A stretch of DNA of 64,000 nt from contig NZ_BMVW01000010.1 of the NCBI RefSeq assembly GCF_014650915.1, positions 1 through 64,000 of the forward strand, written 5' to 3'. This DNA is from Streptomyces poonensis. GTDB lineage: Bacteria; Actinomycetota; Actinomycetes; Streptomycetales; Streptomycetaceae. Each line of letters opens with the position of its first letter. The stretch's first letter is position 1. The position numbers and the translations under genes were made by a program. Positions 51,735-59,941 of the stretch are shown here, piece by piece. A model generated the notes under the pieces. It saw only the letters and a list, made by a program, of their open reading frames with translations. It searched no databases and was not told where the DNA came from.

Positions 51735-52424
51735 GTGATCCGATTCGACAACGTGTCCAAGGTCTACCCCAAGCAGACCCGCCCCGCCCTCAGGGATGTC
51801 TCCCTGGAGGTCGAGAAGGGCGAGTTCGTGTTCCTCGTGGGGTCCTCTGGCTCCGGAAAGTCCACCTTCCTGCGGCTGATCCTCCGCGAGGAGCGGTGCA
51901 GCCAGGGCCAGGTGCACGTCCTGGGCAAGGACCTCGCGCGCATCTCCAACTGGAAGGTGCCGCAGATGCGCCGCCAGCTGGGGACGGTCTTCCAGGACTT
52001 CCGTCTACTGCCGAACAAGACGGTCGGCGAGAACGTCGCCTTCGCGCAGGAGGTGATCGGCAAGTCGCGCGGCGAGATCCGCAAGTCCGTGCCCCAGGTG
52101 CTCGACCTGGTCGGGCTGGGCGGCAAGGAGGACCGCATGCCCGGCGAGCTGTCCGGCGGTGAGCAGCAGCGCGTGGCCATCGCGCGGGCCTTCGTCAACC
52201 GGCCCAAGCTGCTGATCGCCGACGAGCCGACCGGCAACCTCGACCCGCAGACCTCCGTCGGCATCATGAAGCTGCTCGACCGGATCAACCGGACCGGTAC
52301 GACCGTGGTGATGGCGACCCACGACCAGAACATCGTGGACCAGATGCGCAAGCGCGTCATCGAGCTGGAGAAGGGCCGCCTCGTCCGCGACCAGGCGCGC
52401 GGCGTCTACGGCTACCAGCACTGA
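51735..52424 (+). CDS. ftsE: Cell division ATP-binding protein FtsE
   Basis: A 229-residue ABC ATPase that works with FtsX to control septal peptidoglycan hydrolysis. Walker A GSSGSGKST at 36-44, the signature LSGGEQQRVAIARAF, Walker B LLIADEPTGNLDP and switch histidine ATHDQN are intact. FtsE-typical QLGTVFQDFRLLPNKTV is present. The start is GTG 51735 (VIRFDNVSKVYPKQ). ftsX follows after 33 bases. Confidence 0.97.
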   Translation: MIRFDNVSKVYPKQTRPALRDVSLEVEKGEFVFLVGSSGSGKSTFLRLILREERCSQGQVHVLGKDLARISNWKVPQMRRQLGTVFQDFRLLPNKTVGENVAFAQEVIGKSRGEIRKSVPQVLDLVGLGGKEDRMPGELSGGEQQRVAIARAFVNRPKLLIADEPTGNLDPQTSVGIMKLLDRINRTGTTVVMATHDQNIVDQMRKRVIELEKGRLVRDQARGVYGYQH

Positions 52425-52457
52425 TCCACCGTCCACGAAAGGCCCGAAGAAGACGCC

Positions 52458-53375
52458 ATGCGCGCGCAGTTCGTTCTCTCGGAGATTGGTGTCGGTCTCC
52501 GCCGCAACCTGACGATGACCTTCGCGGTGATCGTCTCCGTCGGCCTGTCCCTGGCCCTGTTCGGCGGCTCGCTCCTGATGAGTGACCAGGTCAGCCAGAT
52601 GAAGGGCTACTGGTACGACAAGGTCAACGTCTCGATCTACCTCTGCAACAAGAGCGACGCCAAGTCCGACCCCGCCTGCGCCCAGGGTGCTGTCACCACG
52701 CAGCAGAAGGAGCAGATCAAGGCCGACCTGGAGAAGATGTCGGTCGTGGACGAGGTGCTGTACGAGTCGCAGGACGAGGCGTACAAGCACTACAAGGAGC
52801 AGTTCGGCGACTCGCCGCTGGCCGCGTCCATCACCCCGGACCAGATGCCGGAGTCGTACCGCATCAAGCTCAAGGACCCGGAGAAGTACCAGGTCATCGC
52901 GAGCGCCTTCAACGGCCGGGCGGGCGTGCAGTCGGTGCAGGACCAGAAGGAGATCCTGGACAACCTTTTCCGGCTGCTCGGCTATCTGAACTGGGCGGCG
53001 CGCGGCGTGATGCTGGTGATGCTGTTCGTGGCGTTGCTGCTGATCGTCAACACGGTGCGGGTCTCCGCGTTCAGCCGCCGCCGCGAGACCGGGATCATGA
53101 GGCTGGTGGGCGCCTCCGGGTTCTACATCCAGGCACCGTTCATCATGGAGGCGGCGGTCGCCGGTGTGATCGGCGGCACCATCGCCTGCGCCTCCCTGGT
53201 CCTGGGCCAGCAGTTCGTGATCGAGGGCGGCGTGTCCTTGGCACAGGAGCTGCCGCTCATCGCCTTCGTCGGCTGGGACGCCGTGTTCACCAAGCTGCCG
53301 CTCATCCTCGCGGCGAGCTTCCTGATGCCCGCGCTGGCCGCTTTCTTCGCCTTGCGCAAGTATCTGAAGGTGTGA
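52458..53375 (+). CDS. ftsX: Cell division protein FtsX
   Basis: A 305-residue permease-like partner of FtsE. N-terminal helix (MTFAVIVSVGLSLALFGGSLL), a large extracellular domain (~45-170) that contacts peptidoglycan hydrolases in relatives, then three helices (AARGVMLVMLFVALLLIVNTV; MEAAVAGVIGGTIACASLVLG; LILAASFLMPALAAFFAL). The extracellular part has two cysteines (YLCNKSDAKSDPAC) that may form a disulfide. It is followed by a terminator. Confidence 0.96.
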   Translation: MRAQFVLSEIGVGLRRNLTMTFAVIVSVGLSLALFGGSLLMSDQVSQMKGYWYDKVNVSIYLCNKSDAKSDPACAQGAVTTQQKEQIKADLEKMSVVDEVLYESQDEAYKHYKEQFGDSPLAASITPDQMPESYRIKLKDPEKYQVIASAFNGRAGVQSVQDQKEILDNLFRLLGYLNWAARGVMLVMLFVALLLIVNTVRVSAFSRRRETGIMRLVGASGFYIQAPFIMEAAVAGVIGGTIACASLVLGQQFVIEGGVSLAQELPLIAFVGWDAVFTKLPLILAASFLMPALAAFFALRKYLKV

Positions 53376-53386
53376 CGCACACCAAG

Positions 53387-53420
53387 AAGGGGCGTACGGC
53401 CAACCGGCCGTGCGCCCCTT
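53387..53420 (+). terminator. ftsEX terminator
   Basis: AAGGGGCGTACGGCC (53387-53401) pairs with GGCCGTGCGCCCCTT (53406-53420) with one G-U pair and an AACC loop, 12 bases after ftsX. Confidence 0.85.
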
Positions 53421-53443
53421 CGCCTTGTCCTAGACTCACCGGC

Positions 53444-54625
53444 ATGCCGGGCCGAGATATGTTCTGTCCGCCCCGCCGCGTCCGCCGCGGAGCGGCCCTG
53501 ACGATCGTCTTCGCGGGCGTCCTCGCCGCGGGTGCCGCCACCGGTTCGTTCGGGGCGCCGGCGGTCCCGGACGGCGCCGCGGGCGGGTCCGCCTCCGTCG
53601 GCCGCTCCGCCCCCACGGGCCACCACGAGGACATCGCGCGGGCCGCCGCCGAGGCCATGGCGGAGGGCAAGTCCGCCACGGAGGCCGCCGAGCGCGCCGT
53701 CAGCCGCAGCGGGGACCGCTGGGGCGCGGTGTACTCCCAGGGCGAGTACGAGGAGTTCGAGGAGGCCCTGGACGGCGCGTACACCGGTGTGGGCCTGTGG
53801 GCCCGGCGTGAGCGCGACGGCCGGATCGAGGTCACCCGGGTACGGCCGGGCTCGCCCGCCGACCGGGCCGGCATCCGCAAGGGCGACCGGCTGCGCAGCG
53901 TGGACGGCGGCAGCGTCGACGGCCGGCCCGTCACCGAGGTCGTCTCCTTACTGCGCGGCGACGCCGAGGACGCGGACGCCGGTACGACCGTCTCGCTCGG
54001 CCTGGAACGGGGCACGCGCGCGTGGCGCGAGACACTGCGCCGGGCCCGGCTGTCCACGGACTCCGTGACCGTGCGCGAGCTCGCCGACGGGGTCACCGTC
54101 ATCGAGGTCTCCGCCTTCACCAAGGGTTCCGGCGATCTCGTACGGGAGGCCGTGGACCAGGCGTCCCAGGACGCCGGAATCGTGCTCGACCTGCGCGGCA
54201 ACTCCGGCGGGCTGGTCGCGGAGGCCCGGGCCGCCGCCTCCGCCTTCCTCGACGGCGGCCTCGTCGCCACGTACGACGTCGACGGCGACCAGCGCGCCCT
54301 GCACGCCGATCCCGGCGGGGACACCACCAGACCCCTGGTCGCGCTCGTCGACGGCGGCACGATGAGCGCGGCCGAACTCCTCACCGGCGCCCTGCAGGAC
54401 CGTGGCCGCGCGGTCGTGGTGGGCTCCCGCACCTTCGGCAAGGGCTCGGTGCAGATGCCGGCCCCGCTCCCCGACGGCTCCGTCGCCGAGCTGACCGTCG
54501 GGCACTACCGCACCCCGTCGGGGCGAGGGGTCGACGGCCGCGGCATCACCCCCGACCTGGAGGTCGGCGAGGACGCCCTGCGGCGCGCACGGACGGTCCT
54601 CAGCGGGCTGGGCGCTCCTTCGTAG
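53444..54625 (+). CDS. S41 C-terminal processing protease with PDZ domain
   Basis: A 393-residue secreted protease. A signal/anchor helix (ALTIVFAGVLAAGAATGSFG) is followed by a helical region, a PDZ domain (~125-205; GVGLWARRERDGRIEVTRVRPGSPA) and the S41 catalytic core with Ser nucleophile S308 in GGTMSAAELL and Lys K333 in RTFGKGSVQ. It resembles CtpA/CtpB-type tail-specific proteases. ATG 53444 lies after the ftsX terminator; ATG 53459 is an alternative. The ftsEX neighbour suggests, but does not prove, an envelope or division substrate. Confidence 0.93.
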   Translation: MPGRDMFCPPRRVRRGAALTIVFAGVLAAGAATGSFGAPAVPDGAAGGSASVGRSAPTGHHEDIARAAAEAMAEGKSATEAAERAVSRSGDRWGAVYSQGEYEEFEEALDGAYTGVGLWARRERDGRIEVTRVRPGSPADRAGIRKGDRLRSVDGGSVDGRPVTEVVSLLRGDAEDADAGTTVSLGLERGTRAWRETLRRARLSTDSVTVRELADGVTVIEVSAFTKGSGDLVREAVDQASQDAGIVLDLRGNSGGLVAEARAAASAFLDGGLVATYDVDGDQRALHADPGGDTTRPLVALVDGGTMSAAELLTGALQDRGRAVVVGSRTFGKGSVQMPAPLPDGSVAELTVGHYRTPSGRGVDGRGITPDLEVGEDALRRARTVLSGLGAPS

Positions 54626-54737
54626 TCCGTGGCCGCGCTGCCTGGCGGTACGTCGTCGCAGCGGGCTCACGCCGCCCGGCGGCCCGCGTAATCGACTTCC
54701 CCCGCGGGGCCCCCGTAGTGCCAAAATGGCCAGCACT

Positions 54738-55217
54738 ATGGCTAAGGAAAAAGGGCGCAAGCTGATCGCGCAGAACAAGAAGGCGCGGCACGACTACCAC
54801 ATCCTCGACACCTACGAGGCCGGCCTGGTCCTCACCGGCACCGAGGTGAAGTCACTGCGCCAGGGGCGGGCCTCGCTGGCCGACGGCTTCGTACAGCTCG
54901 ACGGGCACGAGGCGTGGCTGCACAACGTGCACGTGCCGGAGTACAGCCAGGGCACCTGGACCAACCACAGCGCCCGCCGCAAGCGGAAGCTGCTGCTGCA
55001 CCGCATGGAGATCGACAAGCTGGAGGCGAAGTCGCAGGAGACGGGCCACACGATCGTGCCCCTCGCGCTGTACTTCAAGGACGGCCGGGCCAAGATCGAG
55101 ATCGCGTTGGCCAAGGGCAAGAAGGAGTACGACAAGCGGCAGACGCTCCGGGAGAAGCAGGACCGGCGCGAGACCGAGCGTGCGATCTCGGCGGTGCGGC
55201 GGCAGCAGCGGGCGTAG
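54738..55217 (+). CDS. smpB: SsrA-binding protein SmpB
   Basis: A 159-residue protein that delivers tmRNA to stalled ribosomes. Family blocks are NKKARHDYHILDTYEAGLVLTG, EVKSLRQGRASLADGF, NVHVPEYSQG and the basic C-terminal tail. ATG 54738 (MAKEKGRKLIAQNKK) is the usual SmpB start; an upstream ATG would add four residues (MAST). ssrA, its RNA partner, follows 115 bases later. Confidence 0.97.
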   Translation: MAKEKGRKLIAQNKKARHDYHILDTYEAGLVLTGTEVKSLRQGRASLADGFVQLDGHEAWLHNVHVPEYSQGTWTNHSARRKRKLLLHRMEIDKLEAKSQETGHTIVPLALYFKDGRAKIEIALAKGKKEYDKRQTLREKQDRRETERAISAVRRQQRA

Positions 55218-55332
55218 CGGCTCCGCCGGGCCCGCCTGGAATACAGTGGCACCGGCGTGCGTTGGTCACGTACGATGGCACGAGCACCGTTCGCCGGTGT
55301 GGGCATGAAAGTGCGCATTGAAAAATCAACAT

Positions 55333-55731
55333 GGGGATGATCGGTTTCGACAGCGGCTGTCGAAGCAGGGGAAGCGTGTCGAGGAAGCGGCCATGATCTC
55401 GTAAACCACAGGCCGAAAAAAATAATCGCCAACACCAAGCGCGATTCCTCCCAGCAGGCCTTCGCCCTCGCTGCCTGATCTCAGGTAGCGATCGCGAGCC
55501 TCCTACTAAAGGGAGTGTCAGCCCGGGGATGTTCCCGACCCGGATCCTGGCATCGACTAGGGGACTAAACCTTGATCCCGGTCACGGGGTGAAGAGGGAA
55601 ACCAAACAGTGACTGAGCCCGTCGGAGACTTGTCCGCGTGATCTCCGGGGCCGAGAAAATCGCAGCGGACTGCACACGGAGAAGCCCTGATTCCGCACCG
55701 TTGGACGCGGGTTCGATTCCCGCCATCTCCA
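55333..55731 (+). ncRNA. ssrA: Transfer-messenger RNA
   Basis: A 399-base tmRNA. The 5' GGGGATGATCGGTTTCGAC and the 3' GGGTTCGATTCCCGCC T-arm plus CATCTCC form the tRNA-like domain. The tag frame resumes at GCC 55428 and reads ANTKRDSSQQAFALAA to TGA at 55476-55478, a 16-residue degradation tag. The acceptor end reads CTCC-A followed by CGA, so CCA seems not to be encoded. smpB is immediately upstream. Confidence 0.97.
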
Positions 55732-55748
55732 CGAAGACGACAGGCGAC

Positions 55749-55887
55749 GTGTGCCCGCGGAATGCGCGGGCCGCGTCGCCTTCGTCGTTTCTGCGCGGCT
55801 TCGCCGCGCGGTGCGGGGGCTTCGCCACCCGCGGCGTCCCTTTGTTCGTGGTGGGCCGGAGGGGGCGAGGTGCCCGGGGGTTCGCCG
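55749..55887. repeat. 139-bp hairpin-rich direct repeat, copy 1
   Basis: The first of two copies about 94% identical (see 55905-56042). It contains the stem-loop GCGCGGC-TTC-GCCGCGC (55793-55809) and a second TTCG-type hairpin just after. It starts 18 bases beyond tmRNA. No credible protein is encoded. Confidence 0.88.
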
Positions 55888-55904
55888 GGAAGGTGAGGGG
55901 CGGT

Positions 55905-56042
55905 GTGTGTTCGCGGATTGCGCGGGCCGCGTCGCCTTCGTCGTCTCTGCGCGGCTTCGCCGCGCGGTGCGGGGGCTTCGCCACCCGCGGCCCCCTTTGT
56001 TCGTGGTGGGCCGGAGGGGGCGAGGTGCCCGGGGGCTTGCCT
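55905..56042. repeat. 139-bp hairpin-rich direct repeat, copy 2
   Basis: The second copy, 17 bases after copy 1, with about eight substitutions and one single-base deletion. It runs up to the stop of the convergent LacI-type gene. The two copies fill the 310-base gap between ssrA and that gene. Confidence 0.88.
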
Positions 56043-57055
56043 CAGGAGCGTGGGCGGTCGGATGTGCTCGCGCGGTGGGTCAGCCGGGGCGGTAGCAGGG
56101 CCGTCTCCGGTACGTGGGTGCCGTTCAGCTTCCGTATCAGCAGGTCCACGGCCGCGGCGCCCAGCTGCGCGGCCGGGACCTCCGCGGAGGTGACCGACAG
56201 GGGGAGCCGGGCGTCCGTCAGGAGCCCGGCGGGGCGGACGGCCGCCACCGAGAGATCGTCCGGTATCCGTTGCCCGAGCGTCTCGAACGCGTCGATCAGC
56301 AACCTCACGACGCCCTCGTCGTGCACCACCACCCCGGTCGGAGCGGGCCGCTCCCGCAGCAGCCCCTCGGCCACCGCGCGGGCCGCGGCGGGCGACGCGG
56401 GGCAGGGGTGCACCGAGGACGACAGCCCGAGCCGGCCGGCCGCCGCGGCGAAGCCCCGGAGCACCCGCTGCGCGTGCACCGTCCCGCCCAGGGAGACCGG
56501 CGGCGCCCCCACGAGCGCGACCGTGCGGTGCCCGAGCTCCGCCAGATGCTCCACGCACAGTTCACCCGCCGCGCCGGAGTCGAGATCGACGCAGGTCAGC
56601 CCGGTGGGGTCGGCCGGGGACCCGATCAGCACCGACGGTCTGCCGAGGCTCCGCAGCAAGGGGGGCCGGGCGTTCCGCGGCGCGCCCAGCACGATCAGCG
56701 CGTCCGCGGGCGCGCCGTCCGCCACCCGTCGCAGCCCGTCCTCGCTCTCCTCCCGCATGATCAGCAGTACGTCGTGGTCGTGCCCGCGGGCGGCGGCCAC
56801 CACCGACAACGCGTAGGCCATCACCGTCTGCGCCCGGGCGTCGCCGGCCCGCAGCGGTGCCACCAGCGCGAGCACCTTCGCCCCGCGGCCGGTCCATGCC
56901 CCCGCGCCCGTGTGCGGACGGTAGCCGAGCTCGCGGACGGCCGCCCGCACGCGCCGCCGGGTCTCCTCGGAGATGGGGCGCTTGCCGCTCAGGGCGTACG
57001 AGACGGTGCTCGGGGCGACTCCGGCGTGCCGCGCCACATCGGTGATGCTCACCAT
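56042..57055 (-). CDS. LacI-family transcriptional regulator
   Basis: A 337-residue regulator. The N-terminal helix-turn-helix SITDVARHAGVAPSTVSYALSG with hinge ISEETRRRVRAAVRELGY is followed by a periplasmic-binding-protein-like effector domain (~60-330). ATG 57055 (MVSITDVARHAG) is the normal LacI-type start; the frame upstream is shadow. A perfect 14-bp palindrome with the LacI-type central CG lies 120 bases upstream, suggesting autoregulation. The MFS gene lies upstream on the same strand and may belong to its regulon. Confidence 0.93.
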   Translation of the reverse strand: MVSITDVARHAGVAPSTVSYALSGKRPISEETRRRVRAAVRELGYRPHTGAGAWTGRGAKVLALVAPLRAGDARAQTVMAYALSVVAAARGHDHDVLLIMREESEDGLRRVADGAPADALIVLGAPRNARPPLLRSLGRPSVLIGSPADPTGLTCVDLDSGAAGELCVEHLAELGHRTVALVGAPPVSLGGTVHAQRVLRGFAAAAGRLGLSSSVHPCPASPAAARAVAEGLLRERPAPTGVVVHDEGVVRLLIDAFETLGQRIPDDLSVAAVRPAGLLTDARLPLSVTSAEVPAAQLGAAAVDLLIRKLNGTHVPETALLPPRLTHRASTSDRPRS

Positions 57056-57132
57056 GGGATGGGGGCGCCGGGAGCCGCCGGGGCGACCGTCGTCCGTCTG
57101 TGTGCCGTCGGCATTCCGTCCCTCCACCGTCC

Positions 57133-57162
57133 ATCGATCCATTGATCCATCGATCCGATCGA
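57133..57162. repeat. 8-bp ATCGATCC-type tandem repeat
   Basis: ATCGATCC, ATTGATCC and ATCGATCC lie head to tail at 57133-57156, followed by GATCGA. They sit between the LacI start and the palindrome and are notably AT-rich for this genome. Confidence 0.8.
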
Positions 57163-57174
57163 CTCAAGACCGCG

Positions 57175-57188
57175 TCGAAGCGCTTCGA
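57175..57188. promoter_or_regulatory. LacI-type operator
   Basis: TCGAAGCGCTTCGA is a perfect 14-bp palindrome. Its core GAAGCGCTTC has the central CG dyad typical of LacI/GalR-family operators. It lies between the end of the MFS gene and the LacI start codon. Confidence 0.72.
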
Positions 57189-57227
57189 CTCCGCGACGAA
57201 GGAACGTAAGGGCGGGGCGTGGGCACG

Positions 57228-58610
57228 TCAATGGGGTGCGCGGGAATCGGTGCGCGTCGCGCAGGCGAGGAGCAGGGCGACGGCCGCCGCCGTCGCCGGG
57301 GCCGCGTACCCGGCCGTCGCCGAGGCGTGCTCGGCCAGCCAGCCGCCGGCCGCCGAACCGCACGCGATGCCGCCCAGCAGGCCGGTCACCGCGAGGGTCA
57401 TGCCCTCGTTCAGCCGGCCTTCCGGGGTGCGCTGCTGGACCAGGGCCATGGTCGTGATCATCGTGGGCGCGGTGGCCATGCCGGCGACGAGGAGCGCGCC
57501 CGCGAGGACGACGAGCGAACCGGTCAGCGCGGCCGCGAGCAGGGGCAGGGTCATGAGCACCGTCATCGCGGCGACGCACCACGGCAGCCGCCGCGCGGCC
57601 GGGCCCGGCGGCCTCAGCGCGCCGAACAGCAGTCCCGCCGCGCACGAACCGGCGGCCTGCAGTGCGAGGACGAGTCCCGCCGACGACTGCTGTCCCCGGG
57701 CGTCCGCGAACGCGATCGTGACCACCTCCATCGTCCCGAAGACCGCTCCCATGGCCAGGCAGACGGCCAGCAGCGGAGGCATGCCGCGGGTGCGGAGCGG
57801 GGACCGGGGCGCGGCCGCCGTACGGGCCGCGCGTCCGGGGGCGGGCGGTTCCGTCGACCGCTGGGCGGCGAACAGCAGCACGCCCGTCATCAGCAGCACG
57901 GCGCCGGTCAGCGTGCCCGCCTCGGGGAAGAGGGAGGTGCACAGGAAGGCCGCGAGGACCGGGCCGACCATGAAGCACAGCTCGTCCGCGGCCTGCTCGA
58001 AGGAGTTGGCGGTGTGCAGCGCCGCCGGGTCGTCGCGCAGCAGGTGGGCCCAGCGGGCGCGGGACATGCCGCCCGTGTTCGGGGTGGTCGCCGTGGCGGC
58101 GTACGAGGCGAACAGGGTCCAGTCGGGCGCGTTGAAGCGCATGCACAGCAGCAGCGACAGGCAGCCCAGTACGGCGACCGCGGTGGCGGGCACGGCCACC
58201 CTGGCCTGGCCGTGGCGGTCGACGAGCCGTGCGGTCCACGGGGCCACCAGGGCCGACGCGACCAGTCCCGTCGCGGTGACGGCACCGGCCAGGGCGTACG
58301 AACCGCGCTGCCCGGCGATCATGATCACCGCGCTGACGCTGAACATGCCCATGGGCAGCCGGGCGAGGAGATTGCCGCACGTGAAGGCGCGGGTCCCGGG
58401 GAGGGCGAACAGGTGGCGGTAGAGGGCGAGCGGGCCCGCGCCACGGCCACGGATACCGACATGGCCGCGGCTGCGGCTCGATCGGGTCGTTCCGACGGGG
58501 CGGTCCGCGCGAGAGTCCTCCCTCCGGGGGCCGAAGTCGGCGGCCACCAGGCTGTCGGCGGTGACGGTGAGCAGAGGCGCGGAGGGAGTCCGCGCGGGTG
58601 GTTGCGGCAT
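57228..58610 (-). CDS. MFS transporter
   Basis: A 460-residue major facilitator with about 12 hydrophobic helices after a ~60-residue cytoplasmic N-terminus. The loop-2/3-type motif TARLVDRHGQARV and repeated Gly/Ala helices support the family. An acidic patch EQAADELCFMVGP in helix 5 resembles drug or metabolite exporters. The substrate is unknown. ATG 58610 (MPQPPARTPSAPLL) is chosen; it is divergent from the LysR gene (83 bases apart), a common layout for a LysR-controlled exporter. Confidence 0.9.
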   Translation of the reverse strand: MPQPPARTPSAPLLTVTADSLVAADFGPRREDSRADRPVGTTRSSRSRGHVGIRGRGAGPLALYRHLFALPGTRAFTCGNLLARLPMGMFSVSAVIMIAGQRGSYALAGAVTATGLVASALVAPWTARLVDRHGQARVAVPATAVAVLGCLSLLLCMRFNAPDWTLFASYAATATTPNTGGMSRARWAHLLRDDPAALHTANSFEQAADELCFMVGPVLAAFLCTSLFPEAGTLTGAVLLMTGVLLFAAQRSTEPPAPGRAARTAAAPRSPLRTRGMPPLLAVCLAMGAVFGTMEVVTIAFADARGQQSSAGLVLALQAAGSCAAGLLFGALRPPGPAARRLPWCVAAMTVLMTLPLLAAALTGSLVVLAGALLVAGMATAPTMITTMALVQQRTPEGRLNEGMTLAVTGLLGGIACGSAAGGWLAEHASATAGYAAPATAAAVALLLACATRTDSRAPH

Positions 58611-58693
58611 GGTCTTACGGTCGCCCGGGTCATGATCGGCCGTCCAACACCTGCTCCGTGGTGATTGACGCATCCGGGTTGTAAATTCGGCGG

Positions 58694-59671
58694 ATGCCCA
58701 CCGTGGACCCCCGCCTCCTGCGAGCGTTCCTCGCCACCGCCGAGGAACTGCACTTCACGCGGGCCGCGGCCCGGCTGTACATCGCCCAGCAGGCGCTCAG
58801 CCGCGATGTCCGGCGGCTGGAACGGGAGCTCGGTGCCGAGCTCTTCGTCCGGACGACCCGGCAGGTGTCCCTGACGGCCGACGGGGCGCGGCTGCTGCCG
58901 TACGCGCGCCGGGTGCTCCAGGCGCAGGAGGAACTGCTCGCGGCGTTCGGGCGGTCCGGTGGCGGGGTGCCGCGGCCGCCGCTGCTCGTCGACGTCAACA
59001 GCCCGGGGATGGTCGGCGAGCGGATCCTCGCCCGCGCCCGCGCACTCGCCCCCGACGAGGAGCTGATGACCCGCTACGAGAGCGGGCTCACCGGAGCCGC
59101 CGCGGAGATCCTCGCGGGCCGGCTCGACGCGTCGTTCGGACGGTACGCGGGGCTGGATCCGGCGGTGCGCGTCCGCCTGGAACAGCAGCCCGTACGGTAC
59201 GAGCCGATGGCGGTGATCCTGCCCGAGGGCCACCCGCTGGCAGCCCTGGACGAGGTACCGCTGGCCGCGCTCGCCGGCGAGACCGTGTACGCGGGTGCCG
59301 GGAACCCCCGGACGCCGGAGTGGACGGACCTGGCCCGCCTTCTCCTCGAGGAGCGCGGCATCGGGATCGCGCCGCCCGCGCCCCTGGCCGTCGGGGTCGA
59401 GGAGTTCCAGCGGATCATGGCCAAGTCGAGGCGTCCCGTGCTCGCCGTCATGGGCTTCCCGGCCATGCCGGAGACGGTGATCCGGCCGCTCGTCGAACCC
59501 GTTCCGCTGTCACCCCTGTCGCTGGTGTGGCGCAAGGGGCTGGCACATCCGGGGCTCGAGGCGCTCAGGCGCGCCGCGGCCGAGCTCGCGGCCGAGGAGG
59601 GGTGGCTGCGGCGGCCCGCGGAGGGATGGCTTCCGGCAGCGGACGCACAGGTCATGACGAGCCGCTCCTGA
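58694..59671 (+). CDS. LysR-family transcriptional regulator
   Basis: A 325-residue regulator. The N-terminal winged HTH (LRAFLATAEELHFTRAAARLYIAQQALSRDVRRLERELGAELF) is classical LysR. The effector-binding domain follows from ~90. It is divergent from the MFS transporter, so that gene is the most likely target. The start ATG 58694 directly begins the HTH. Confidence 0.94.
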   Translation: MPTVDPRLLRAFLATAEELHFTRAAARLYIAQQALSRDVRRLERELGAELFVRTTRQVSLTADGARLLPYARRVLQAQEELLAAFGRSGGGVPRPPLLVDVNSPGMVGERILARARALAPDEELMTRYESGLTGAAAEILAGRLDASFGRYAGLDPAVRVRLEQQPVRYEPMAVILPEGHPLAALDEVPLAALAGETVYAGAGNPRTPEWTDLARLLLEERGIGIAPPAPLAVGVEEFQRIMAKSRRPVLAVMGFPAMPETVIRPLVEPVPLSPLSLVWRKGLAHPGLEALRRAAAELAAEEGWLRRPAEGWLPAADAQVMTSRS

Positions 59672-59941
59672 CGCACACAGCACACACACAGCGCAAGAAG
59701 TGCGCATGCCGGCGGGCCCGGCCGGGGTGCCCTCACCCGCACTCCGAGATGTCCCCTCATCTACGACTCTGCTCCGTTATGAACACCCCCGTTGCGTGAG
59801 GGGTTGTTGAAGGTCGCTGGTAATTTGTGGGGGCACCGATCTGCGAGGCCGGCAGTCGGTATGCAGCCGCATCGACGGCAGGCGGGTCGGACCGACCTAC
59901 ATCCGCCCGCGCGATCGATGCCGAATGCGAAGGGGGATGTC

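Noticed and set aside
55333..56042. Integrated element at the tmRNA 3' end
   Set aside because: No integrase or second copy of the ssrA 3' end was seen downstream; only the duplicated hairpin repeat is present, so an attachment site cannot be claimed.
55638..56816. Open frames through the post-ssrA repeats
   Set aside because: They start inside tmRNA or the repeats and run antisense into the LacI gene; the product simply repeats with the DNA.
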